Positions 48,361 through 58,547 of a DNA stretch of 64,000 nt are shown here, piece by piece. The stretch's first letter is position 1. Each line of letters opens with the position of its first letter. Made by a program: the position numbers and the translations under genes. The notes beneath the pieces were generated by a model that worked only from the letters and a program-made list of their open reading frames with translations, was not told the DNA's origin and did no database searches. This DNA is from Adiantum capillus-veneris (Eukaryota; Streptophyta; Polypodiopsida; Polypodiales; Pteridaceae). The stretch is taken from NCBI GenBank assembly GCA_014529385.2, contig CM043947.1:102976811-103040810 (forward strand). The letters run 5' to 3'.

Positions 48361-50242
48361 TGGATGCAAGGTCCACCACTTGTTCAAGCTAGATCTAAGA
48401 AAGTATATATACTGAGTCTTCAAACTAGTAAACCAAGGGGAGAGAGAAGCAGGGTCCATCACTTGTCCAAGCTCATCTCTAGACAACATAGAGAGATGTT
48501 ATGTCTACTAATTGTCCAATATAGTCATGGAGAAATGATAGAAGGTTGATCCACTTGTCCAACCTATCATCTCTAGTAAAATGGGAGGTTTGGCCTTAAG
48601 ATTCACCATGTAACCAACATATACTTCATTGTATTATGAAGAGTAGAAAAGAAAAGCTCCACCACTTGTCTAAGGTAGTTCCAAAATCAACATGGAGAGA
48701 AGAAAGCTTCACCATTTGTCCAAGATAGGCTCCATTAAAACATGGAAAACCTCATATATGTTGTACATGGAAGCTTTTTTCCAAGGTCCACCACTTGTCC
48801 AAGCTAGGATCCATTAAAACATGGATAGAAACAAGGCTCCACAACTCGTCCAACCTTTATAGCTGCAAAGTGTACCGGTTGTCTAAACTAGGCATGGGAA
48901 AATAATAGAAGGTCCACCACTTATCCAATATATTATCTCTAATAGCATGGGAGGTTTGGTCTCAAGATTTAGGAATTGGCTAACCTGTATTTCATTGTAT
49001 TATGATGAATTTGGTTTTAAAGTCAACTACTTATCCAAGCTATAAGTTTATATCTTGAATGGTATTCCTTCCCATCACTTAGAAAACCAATGATATGTTG
49101 TACATGGGGGGGTTTGTTACAAGGTCCACCACTTGTCCAAGCTAGTTTCATTGAAACATGGATGAAGACAAGCTCCACCATTTGTTAAAGCTAGACTCCA
49201 TTGAAATCTAGAAAATCCATTCTATGTTGTACATGGGGTTTTTGTTTTAAGGTCCAACACTTGTCCAAGCTAAGATCCATTGAAACATGGAGTAGAGAAA
49301 CACTCCACCACTTGTCCAAGCTAGGCAACATTGATAGTAGTTGGTTTATTTTGAAGATCCACCACGTGTCTAAGCTAACTCTATTGAAACATAGAGAGAA
49401 GCAAAGGTCCACCAACTGTTCAAGCTAGGCTCCATTGAAACATGGACAGAAGCAAGCTCCACCATTTCTCCAAGATAGACTCCATTGAAACATGGAGAGA
49501 ATCAAAGGTCCACCATTTCTCCAAGCCAAGATCTAGTTGTCCAACCTATAAGGTTATATCTTAAATGGTAATCTTTCTAATCACTTGGAATACCCATGAT
49601 ATGTTTTACATGGGGGTTTTGTTCCAAGATCACCACTTGTCCAAGCTAACTCTATTGAAACATAGAGAGAAGCAAAGGTCCACCACTTGTCCAAGCTAGT
49701 CTCCATTGAAACAAGGAGAGAAGAAAGCTCCATCATTTCTCCAAGATAGGCTAGCATGGATAAGTGCACCTTGAAACCAACCTTCCTATGAGGCAATAGA
49801 GCATATGCTACATATTTTATGTATGCCCCATGCCTCAAATTAAGAAGTTATAGATTAGAAGTGGACCTTGCTTAAATGTCACATGCAATAAATTAAGGAA
49901 AAATAGCCAAGTGGATTGTATTCCTCAATGGATCCTTGCTTTCACAAGTTGTGAACCTTGAGTCACTTTTACATTAACTTGGACAAGTGGTGGACCTAGA
50001 AACCAAGCTCTCCATGTTGAGATAAGTTGTAGGTAGGACATTAGAACATAGACAACGATAATGGATGCAATATACTCCTCTCCTAATAATCCAATTGATT
50101 GAAACCATGATATTTTAGTTGTTTTCATTGTGTATTGTATGTGCATAAAGTGGAATGAGACCTTAAGAAAACTCAAATTTTTGACAAAATCTCTATATTT
50201 TATACATGATATATTGAAAGTTGTCCAACCTGGGAATTGGGA
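48361..50242 (-). repeat. Right subterminal satellite field of copy B
   Basis: Irregular units with GGTCCACCACTTGTCC on the plus strand (about 48371, 48786, 49122, 49677) and a few motifs in the other direction near the end (~49978). Homologous to the rest of the element's satellite; strongly diverged. Confidence 0.82.
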
Positions 50243-50253
50243 TTTTCCCACTT

Positions 50254-50269
50254 TACCTAATATGGTCTT
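50254..50269 (-). repeat. Right terminal inverted repeat of copy B
   Basis: TACCTAATATGGTCTT, the exact inverse of 10729-10744. Directly inside it (50243-50253) lies TTTTCCCACTT, which in the left end is separated from the TIR by 73 bp. Confidence 0.92.
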
Positions 50270-50273
50270 ACTA
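50270..50273. repeat. Target site duplication, right (ACTA)
   Basis: Second copy of the ACTA at 10725-10728. The copia RT resumes immediately after it. Confidence 0.85.
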
Positions 50274-51511
50274 CATTGAGATGCTTTCTTTCATTGGTTG
50301 CCATATTAGATTTGGTGTTGCACCAAATGGATGTCAAGACAGCGTTCTTGCATGGTGATTTAGATGTGGAAATTTACATGCAGCAGCCAGAAGGGTTTGT
50401 TGAGAAAGGCAAAGAAGATTTGGTATGCTAGTTGTTAAAGAGTCTTTATGGCTTAAAACAATCACCGAGGGCATGGTACCATAAGTTCCAGAAGTTTATT
50501 CTTTCTCAAGGCTACAAACGTAGTGAGTTCGATCACTCTCTATATACAAAGAAGGCTAAGGATGGCAGCTGGCTGATCCTTATTTTGTATGTGGATGACA
50601 TGTTGATTGCTGGCAAGCACTTGGAAGAAATTTCAGCTTTGAAGTCAAAGATGGCAAAATCATTTGACATGAAAGACATCGGTGAGGCAAGTCATATACT
50701 TGGTATGCGCATTGAGAGAGATAGATCAAAGAAGTTGATTTGGTTATCTCAAAAAGAGTATATTGACAAGGTTTTGCAACGTTTCAATATGGAAAAGGGA
50801 AAGGCATTGAGTGTTCCATTGCCACCATATGTGAAACTTAGCAAACAAGATTTTCCTGTGTCTGAGGAAGAATAGGCTGAAATGGATAAGATTCCATATG
50901 CGTCTGCAGTGGGTAGTTTGATGTATGCAATGATTGCTACTCGCCCAGACATTGCATTTGCAGTGGGAGTAGTAAGTCGATACATGTCAAACCCAAGCAA
51001 GAAACATTAGGAGGCAGTGAAAGGAATATTGAGATACCTGAAAGCTACAAAGAGTATGCGTATATGCTATGGGAGTTAGGAGCTAAGTGTAAAGGGTTTT
51101 ACAGACTCAGATTATGCAGCTGACTTAGACAACGGAAGGTCTACGTCAGGTTATGTCTTTACATTGGCTGGTGGAGCAGTATCATGGAGTTCTAGATTAC
51201 AAGATTGTGTTACTCAGTCTACTACAGAGGCTGAATATGTTGCAGCATCAGAGGCATGCAAAGAATCAATTTGGCTTAATCGACTAGTAACATATTTGGG
51301 AATCAAAGAAGAGATGCTTGTGTTATATTGTGATAGTCAAAGTGCTATACAATTGGCTCGCAATCCAGTTTATCACTCAAAGACAAAGCACGTGGATGTG
51401 AAGTATCATTTCATCAGGGAAATGCTCGAGGATAAGCAACTTCAGCTTGTCAAAGTTCACACCACAAAAAATCCTGCTGATCTACTTACAAAAGGACTTC
51501 CCTTAGAGTAA
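50274..51511 (+). pseudogene. Ty1/copia reverse transcriptase and RNase H, decayed
   Basis: Continuation of the copia element interrupted at 10728. Motifs: [20 protein letters not shown], the catalytic Y-V-D-D-M-L-I (about 50590), L-G-M-R-I, then RNase H with D-S-D-Y-A-A-D, T-E-A-E-Y, C-D-S-Q-S-A and H-V-D-V-K-Y-H. In-frame TAG codons at about 50429, 50873, 51008 and 51077 show it is dead. The C-terminus ends in the usual D-L-L-T-K-G-L-P. Confidence 0.93.
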
Positions 51512-51585
51512 TACATCACTTCTCTACATCTCTTGTATATTAGCTTGTATAGTAGCTTCTCTCACACTTAAAGTACCACATTGGA

Positions 51586-51600
51586 CTTTAAGTGGGAGGT
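51586..51600 (+). other. Copia polypurine tract region
   Basis: AAGTGGGAGG directly before the TGTTGG start of the LTR, in the position expected of the plus-strand primer. Confidence 0.65.
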
Positions 51601-51800
51601 TGTTGGGGTATAAAGCCCAAAGTGGTCGCCGAGGTAAGTGGGCGGGCCGCCAGGTATGTACACATATTCTTTTGTAAAAACCTAATAAGAACTCACTATG
51701 CTCTACACATTACAGTAGAGCGAGTTCACCATATCGTCATGCTCTTCTTCTCGCACTCTCTCTCGCGTCGCACTTCCGCTCGTACTCCTTCAATAATCAC
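51601..51800 (+). repeat. Ty1/copia 3' LTR (end approximate)
   Basis: Starts TGTTGGGGTATAAAGCC after the polypurine tract, as plant copia LTRs do. The end near CAATAATCA (~51799) is an estimate. The 5' LTR is not in the window, so the length cannot be confirmed by comparison. Confidence 0.65.
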
Positions 51801-51801
51801 T

Positions 51802-52898
51802 CATATTAGCATAGCTTAGCTCAGTAATTAGCATGGTAGAGGATATGAGCATGCATTGAAGCTTGGTTCTTGGTTGGATTTGCATCACAAAGCCAAGAGT
51901 TGTTGGTGTAGGCCTCCCTCCTCACAAGCTTGGAGTAGGTGATACGCTTTCCATTAAAGCTTGAGAACAAGAGAGAGAGAGTCTTCTTACTCCACAAATG
52001 GACTAGTGTGAGTGTGTATTCAATAATGCCTTGAGAAAATCAGCCCCCTCTCTCTCTTGTTCGACCCCTCTTGCTATTTGTTGATGCTCACACCCTATTG
52101 GACCTCCCCAGGCTTATCCAATGGAATTGCAAGAGTGTAAGTGATAGCCTTCTGGCATGTGTTCCCCTTTCCCCTTTTGTAAGAGCTTTTGGTTGTTTTG
52201 TTTTTACAACTAAACTCTCATTGGACCCCTTTGTCTCTTGGTGAACAGGAATCAGGCAAGCCATTGGTATGCTGAATGCTCATCGGACCCCTTGGGAGAC
52301 TATCCAATAGTCTTCTAGAGAGATTAATTCCTATTGGTTCTTCTATTAAGTGTTTTAAAATTAATTATACTAGATTTACTCTAGCCTAATTCTCATTGGT
52401 CCCCCTCCGTTGCCATCCAATAGGATTTGAGTACACCTTGTGAGCATTTGGGCTAGGGAGTTGACATGTGTCTCTCTTTCCCTTTGTGTGAAGGATCTTG
52501 CGAGTGTGTGTGTGTGTGTGTGTTTCTCTCTCATCTCCTACTTCTAGGGCTCGCCCCCTCCTATGTAGGGATGCATGAAGACTTTTTTGGTACACACACA
52601 AAGCATCCAATTTCCCTAGTGATGACCTTTGGAGACAACCTTTGAATTTTGGAACCTTAGCATTTTGGAAGTCTTAATGGGCCGAACCTTAGGGTATTTT
52701 AAGCCCATTGTTGCACCTTGATATTTTGCAGATGGCCCCCCCTTTGGATCCCTATTTTCCCTCCTTTGGATCTCTACTGTGGCCGGTCTACCAGCTTAAC
52801 CAGTATTCTAACCTTTTCTCCCCTAGCATTTCCCCATATTGAATGATCAGTTTAACATGAGGAAATCCTTTAGGGGAATTAGAAATTAGTTATTATGA
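51802..52898 (-). repeat. Direct repeat 1, probable 3' LTR of a Ty3/gypsy remnant
   Basis: ~1.1 kb nearly repeated at 54201-55323 (from CATATTAGCATAGCTTA to TTAGTTATTATGA). On the minus strand a purine stretch (AAGAGAGAGGTAA) adjoins it, fitting a polypurine tract before a 3' LTR of a minus-strand element. Contains a short (GT)n at 52501-52522. Confidence 0.65.
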
Positions 52899-53365
52899 AA
52901 TTACCTCTCTCTTGAAATCATAGTTGTCCTCGACTATGGAGCAGAGAAGATAAAGCCTATTTATTAGCCCTTTTTCTAGCGGGTAGAGGATCCCTATGTT
53001 ACCCTACGACATCATTCCAGAATGGATGACTAGTCCATTTGGTGCTTGATAGCCTAAGCTACCGCAAGCATGGACCTGCACATTAGTCCTATTAATCTTC
53101 CATAGTAGAGTGACAAGTTGTACTTGGTGTTTGGAAGACGTCGTCTCCGCAAACTTGATCTAAGCATGCATACCACTTCACATTTGTGCACAATAAACAA
53201 AAAGAGAGTCTTATAAGAAAAAACTTTTTGCATTTTAAACATTCGTACATTTGCTTACTCTGGCGAAGCATTGTAAGCATTGAAAAGGTTTAGATTATCC
53301 TTTAATTGTATGCCTTGCATCCATCTAGCATCTTCAAAAGGATAATTCTTAAACTTAATAAGATA
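52899..53365. other. Non-coding part of the gypsy remnant
   Basis: Between the integrase end and the probable 3' LTR; no protein motif recognised. Confidence 0.4.
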
Positions 53366-53940
53366 TCATCGGATACTCTTTCCACATCTTAATACCTTGT
53401 CTTCATGTCGGAGAATGGACTCGGGTTGCAACACCTCTTCTTCATCCTCGATCTTTGATGGGTCTTCATTAGTTGGTTCTTGAGGTGGCTCTCCTTTGTA
53501 AGGCTTTAATAGGCTCACATGGCAAGCATTGAGTATGAGCCAATGGCTAGGAAACTTGAGTTGATAGGCCATCTCATTGATTGGCCTAAGAATCTGGAAG
53601 GGACCATAATACCTTTTTGATAATTTAGCGTAGTGCTTTTGGTGTCCCATAGGATTCTTGCCCGTCGTGTGCCTTAATCGAGCCTTGGGAAATTTGAGTA
53701 AGACCCAGTCATTTTCTTTAAAGGCTCGGGCTCTTCAATGCTTGTCAGCAGTAGCCTTTTGCCTTTGTTGTGAGATAGAGATAGCATCCTTAATCTTTTC
53801 GAAAGATTCTTGTAGGTCTTGGCTATATTCATTTGTAGCAAAGATCTTCCCATGTACCTTGAGTAGCAGGGGACTTTTTGAACTTCTCTCTATCACCTCA
53901 AAAGGTGCTTTTTCTGTGGTCCCCCCTCCTAAAGGCTTTG
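53366..53940 (-). pseudogene. Ty3/gypsy integrase C-terminus remnant
   Basis: The minus strand reads K-L-S-K-R-Y-Y-G-P-F-Q-I-L ... H-V-S-L-L-K-P-Y (about 53500-53650), the typical C-terminal integrase block of plant gypsy elements. Upstream, with a stop codon, lies the D-W-V-L-L-K-F segment (~53700). All of gag, protease, RT and RNase H is absent, so the element is internally deleted between its two direct repeats. Confidence 0.8.
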
Positions 53941-54200
53941 TATTATGGTTTCTCCCATCAAGAGAGACATTTTACAATACAATTCTTTGTGTTCCTTCAA
54001 TACTAGCTAGTGCAATGAAGATGGAAACTTCAAGCACTAAGCAAGGCACTTATAAAACACAACATCAATTCCCTCATGGTCTTAGACCCAAGACCTCACA
54101 CACCTTTGAAGATGGTGAGAGCTAGCGGGGTATGAGAGTAGATTGAGAGGAAGAAGGAGTAGTCTTACGAGAAAGATGTACATCTCCTCACATAACTACA
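53941..54200. other. Residual internal sequence of the gypsy remnant
   Basis: No recognisable gag or primer-binding site. It abuts the second direct repeat. Confidence 0.35.
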
Positions 54201-54892
54201 CATATTAGCATAGCTTACTTAATAATTAGCATGGTAGAGTAGATGAGCATGCATTGAAGCTTGGTTCTTGGTTGGATTTGCATCACAAAGCCAAGAGTTG
54301 TTGGTGTAGGCCTCCCTTCTCACAAGCTTGGAGTAGGTGATAAGCTTTCCATTAAAGCTTGAGAAGGAGAGAGAGAGTCTTCTTACTCCACACATGGACT
54401 AATGTGAGTGTGTATGCAATAATGCCTTGAGAAAATCACCCCCCTATCTCTCTTGGTTGACCCTCTTGCTATTTGCTCATGCTCACATCCTATTGGACCT
54501 CCCTAGGCTTACCCAATGGAATTTCAAGAGTATAAGTGATAGCCTTCTGACATGTGTTCCCCTTTCCCCTTTTGTGAGAGCTTTTGCTAATTAATTAATG
54601 CAACTAAACTCTCATTGGACCCCTTTGTCTCTTGGCCAATAGGAATCAGGCAAGCCATTGGGCTTCTGAATGCTCATTGGACCCCTTGGGAGACTGTCCA
54701 GTAGTCTTTTAGAGAGCTTAATTCGTGTTGGTTCTTTTATTAAGTGTTTTAAAATTAATTATACTAGATTTACTCCAGCCTAATTCTCATTGGTCCACCT
54801 CCATGGCCATCCAATAGGATTTGAGTACACCTTGTGAGCATTTGGGCTAGGGAGCTGACATGTGTCCCTCTTTCCCTTTGTGTAAAGGAGCT

Positions 54893-54950
<58 letters not shown>

Positions 54951-55323
54951 TCTCTCTCATCTCCTGCTTCTAGGGCTTGAACCTCCCTATGTAGGGATGC
55001 ATGAAGACTTTTTTGGTACACACACAAAGCATCCAATTTCCCTAGTGATGACCTTTGGACACAACCTTTGAATTTTGGAACCTTAGCATTTTGGAAGTCT
55101 TAATGGGCTGAACCTTAGTGTCCTTTAAGCCCATTGTTGCACCTTGCTCTTTTGCAGATGGCCCCCCTTTGGATCCCTATTTTCCCTCCTTTGTATCCCT
55201 GTTGTGGCCAGTCTGCCAGCTTAACCAATATTCAAACTTTTTCTTCCCAGGCACTTTCCCATATTAAATGATCAGTTTAACATGAGAAAATCATTTAGGA
55301 GAATTAGATATTAGTTATTATGA
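54201..55323 (-). repeat. Direct repeat 2, probable 5' LTR of the Ty3/gypsy remnant
   Basis: Near copy of 51802-52898. The (GT)n tract has grown to about 50 bp here (54896-54946). On the minus strand it would start TGTCATAATAAC (end at 55325), a plausible LTR start; repeat 1 has TTTCATAATAAC. Confidence 0.65.
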
Positions 55324-55690
55324 CACTCCACTTTCTCTGGCCTTTACGAGCAGCACTAGAGTTGTTGAATGCCTCTACTCGTTTCCGTTTCCTTTGCAAA
55401 TGCCTAATTGCTTATGCTGTTGTTGAACAGTCTAATACATGTTTTTGTTGCAGCCGATGAAGGATTTTGTGATAAAACTAATGGAACAAATCTTTCAAAC
55501 TATTTGCCTTATCTTGAGAGCCACCTTTATGTGTGTGTCTAAAATATGCCTTTCTGGCCATGTAATGAGACTTTTCCAAGCCTTGGGTGTTCCATATGCC
55601 TGGGTTTCCATACTTTTGAATGAAGTATGGTAAGTGATAAAAAATGATGTGCTGCAAATAAAACAAGTTCTCAAAAATTTAAACAACCTT
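55324..55690. other. Spacer, nothing recognised
   Basis: Contains a short plus-strand open frame (55439-55633) without recognisable motifs. No feature supported. Confidence 0.4.
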
Positions 55691-57732
55691 TTAGCCTTTA
55701 TCATTTAAAAGGGTGCGTTACCAATACCGTGTAATGAGTAGTCTGAGTTTCAGTCCATGATGACCTAAATGCTTTCTTTAGTAGCTGAAGGTTCTCCTTA
55801 AACTTGTTTAGACCATTTTGTGTCCACTCATCTTTGTCACACATCTAAAATAGCACATCGATGGAATGCCACACTTCACCCTTGGAATTGCGAGTTGTGG
55901 GTTCCTGGTCCTTCACTGCCATATGGAGATTTTTCCATTGCTAAAACTCAATTTTACTGACATAAGTGGACTGATATATCCTCCCACGCTTGGTTAGCTC
56001 TTATCTTTGACGCATGTTGTCTTTGATAAAAAACGATATGCCTTGACCCACCAATAGATGGTTTGCAAGGTAAATCCTTATCATTGGTTGACCTTTTCTT
56101 GTCCTGTTGGATTTTCACATTGGCCCCATGGAGATCCATCTCTGACAAAACTAGTTCAAGCTCCACTACCGCAACCTTTTGTTATTTTGAGTTCTTGATT
56201 TTCCAAGCAAACCCAATGTACAAATACACCAACTTCTCCACAAATTTTCAAAGAGCATACATTGTACAAATGTGGGCATTGACAAGTGGAATATCTAGAA
56301 TTGGGTGGAAATTAGGATCCTCATTGTGGCGAGTAAGTGCCTTTCTCCACCATTTTGGGTCCATCGTCTTTGCAGGCTCCATACAATACAAGCATGGAGC
56401 CTTTACCATAGCACCCATTCCACAATTATACATACACTTCAGTGTTTTAAGGTCACTTGCAAGATGCCATTGGACCTAAAAGTCTCCCCTCCCATTGACA
56501 ACCATCACCTTTCCTTGATTCATTTGTTTATCAATGATATCAACGATGGAACACCCAACATAAAATGTCGTGGTCTTCTTTCTTTACCTTCAAGATTAAA
56601 TCCGTAAATCTCAAGAGGGCTCACCAAAGATGAAGAGAAGGTAGAAATGGAATACCTGAAAAGCACCAAGCCACCATATGTTTGTTTTTTATTGAACACT
56701 GAAGTATGAAGGATCATCAGTGGGGTATTTTGAAAGAGCCCTATTAATCAATGTTATTGTGACTCATTCTAGCTTCTTCTCTTTGAGGATCTCACACTCA
56801 TCTAGCTTCAAAGCAAAATGTAGAACACCACCTGTCTCTTCAAATGTTACATTGTAGAACTCAACCATTCTAGTTTGTACCAAAGTGAGGTCCATGAAGA
56901 TATTGTTGTACTCATCATAGATTACAATTGTTGCTTGAGATCTATGAATACCATCAATATGAAATGGACATCCAATGAAATCTGTCTGTGAATGGTTGAG
57001 TTGAAGTCTCTCTTTCCAAACACTTGCTGTTGTTGGTAGACATTCAGAATTTATTCCATTCTTCACAAAAATGGAGGAGATAGACTGCTAAATAGCTAAG
57101 TACCCTCTCTTACTCACACCAAGGGAGTCAAGTGTGCCCTGTATTTCACTTGCAGGAATCGCACTCTTTGTAATAAAATGGTCAACAACATCCCACTTCA
57201 AAACCTTATACTTTTTGTCATGCCTTATATCCTTCACTTGTTATCAAAGTCTTCAACTACTTTGCTAGATTGGCCTTTGGATCTATGTTTTCTTTGTCTG
57301 AATAATTAGCATGTCTAGATAGAAAATATAATAGACATAAGGAAAAACAATGTATACTTGAAATAAACTAAAAGATTCACAATCCTGACCTCAATGCTTG
57401 GATTCTTTTCTTGAGGCCTCCAGAGCCAACCTTCAAGGTTTCAAGATTCCGTAGTCTCTTCTTTCGCACACGAGCACCTAAGCTTGTATTTTTCCTTTGT
57501 GAGTTACACACTTTTTCTTCAGTACCTGTATTTCTTTTATGCACTGCAAAAGGTTTTTTTGGTCCTCATAATGCAAAGTAGAAAGTTGTATAATCTCATT
57601 TGCTTGTTGATGGTGAACCATGCTTTTCTGAATTTTTGATTTCCCACTTAGAGCTTTGCAGTAGCCAAGTAAGCCATTATGTCCGTCACTTGCAAAGGTC
57701 AATAAAGTAGTCGAATCTAAATATGGAGGCAT
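55691..57732 (-). pseudogene. Decayed transposase-like gene
   Basis: Pieces in order on the minus strand: a charged coiled-coil-like start with a C-rich tail (57732-57478); a possible intron with acceptor TGCTAATTATTCAG (~57307); a frame with F-V-K-N-G-I-N ... D-F-I-G-C-P (57090-56764); the block H-L-A-S-D-L-K-T-L ... K-A-P-C-L-Y-C (~56480-56390); and a tail D-E-W-T-Q-N-G-L (~55830). Several stops and frame changes separate them. The S-D-L-K-x-L ... P-C-x-Y-C arrangement is one I recall from transposase-like proteins of cut-and-paste elements; the family is not assigned. No TIRs found around it. Confidence 0.5.
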
Positions 57733-58540
57733 TGGTCATAGGATTTAAAGGAGAGAGGGAGCCATTTGTCTATAAATCTATGTGTTTTGCTCCTTCTACT
57801 ATGAGTCTTGCTTTCTCCGTGTGTGTTATTGTTGTGTTTGTTTCATTTGCTTGCATAAAGGTTCATATGTAGGACTCAAATCAACGTGTAGATGACATTC
57901 ATGAAGTTTAGTGAGAAGGTTTGAGGGGCTAGATGAGGAAGCCATGAATACACAGTCAAGAAAATCAAGAAACGAAAGAGTATAGCACCATTACTCCTAG
58001 ACTACTTACTGCATACATTGTATGGAAAAGAAATTCCCTCTTATATGATGAGGTGCATTAAATATAACTAAAAAGGGACATTCCATCAATCATTACAGCC
58101 ATTATGACTTTGTCAAAAGAATCCACTTCAAAGTACACTTGTTGAACAGTTGATGAGGACACCTTTTCTTTTGCCACACTAATTTTCTAGAGAGAGAAGG
58201 CAAAAAATTGTATTTTCTTACAAGGCCCTCCAAATGACCTCCCAAATTCCCTAATGTTGGGAGAGAAGGATGTTCCTTCCTTGCTACTTATTTCTACAGC
58301 CGAGCTTACGAAGATCTCTTCTCAAGATGAAATAGAAGAACTCTTTTTGTGTTATTTTTTGTGTCATTTTTTTTCAAATGTTTATAATGTTTATAATGAA
58401 AATTCCCCAATGCTGCATGCTTCTCTATCATCTCTTCCAATTATCGCTACTTCTCTCTCATTCAAAACAAGTAAATGTTGATAATCATGCAAAAGATTTA
58501 TTAAAGAAAGACGAAAATATGTTCTGAGCTACCATTGCTG
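57733..58540. other. Spacer, nothing recognised
   Basis: A/T-rich sequence with a T-rich stretch at ~58340-58400. The plus-strand frame 58254-58481 has no recognisable motif. Confidence 0.4.
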
Positions 58541-58547
58541 ATGCGTA

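Larger units (their letters stand above)
10729..50269 (+). mobile_element. Giant TIR DNA element, copy B (complete, ~39.5 kb, cargo-bearing)
   Basis: Bounded by perfect 16-bp TIRs (10729-10744 and 50254-50269) and a 4-bp ACTA duplication. The same copia RT domain lies on both sides and reads on in frame once the element and one ACTA are discounted. Inside are an intact DUF7869-like gene next to the left TIR, large satellite fields, and a DGQHS-motif gene, a SET exon and two FCP1/NIF-type exons. The strict termini, the second copy ending in the same TIR (8580-8595) and the copia interruption make one insertion the simplest reading. Some internal parts could be later nested insertions, but I see no copia or gypsy sequence inside. 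Superfamily: not assignable with confidence; 4-bp duplication plus AAGACC termini. Confidence 0.87.

Noticed and set aside
10729-50269. Element as a virus-like (Maverick/Polinton) integration
   Set aside because: No polymerase B, capsid, protease or packaging ATPase motif seen; the TIRs are short and the duplication is 4 bp rather than the 5-6 bp usual for those elements.
53658-54125. 155-codon plus-strand frame
   Set aside because: It is the antisense shadow of the gypsy integrase remnant on the minus strand.
54770-55036. Minus-strand frame with a His-Thr repeat
   Set aside because: Translation of the (GT)n microsatellite in the probable LTR.
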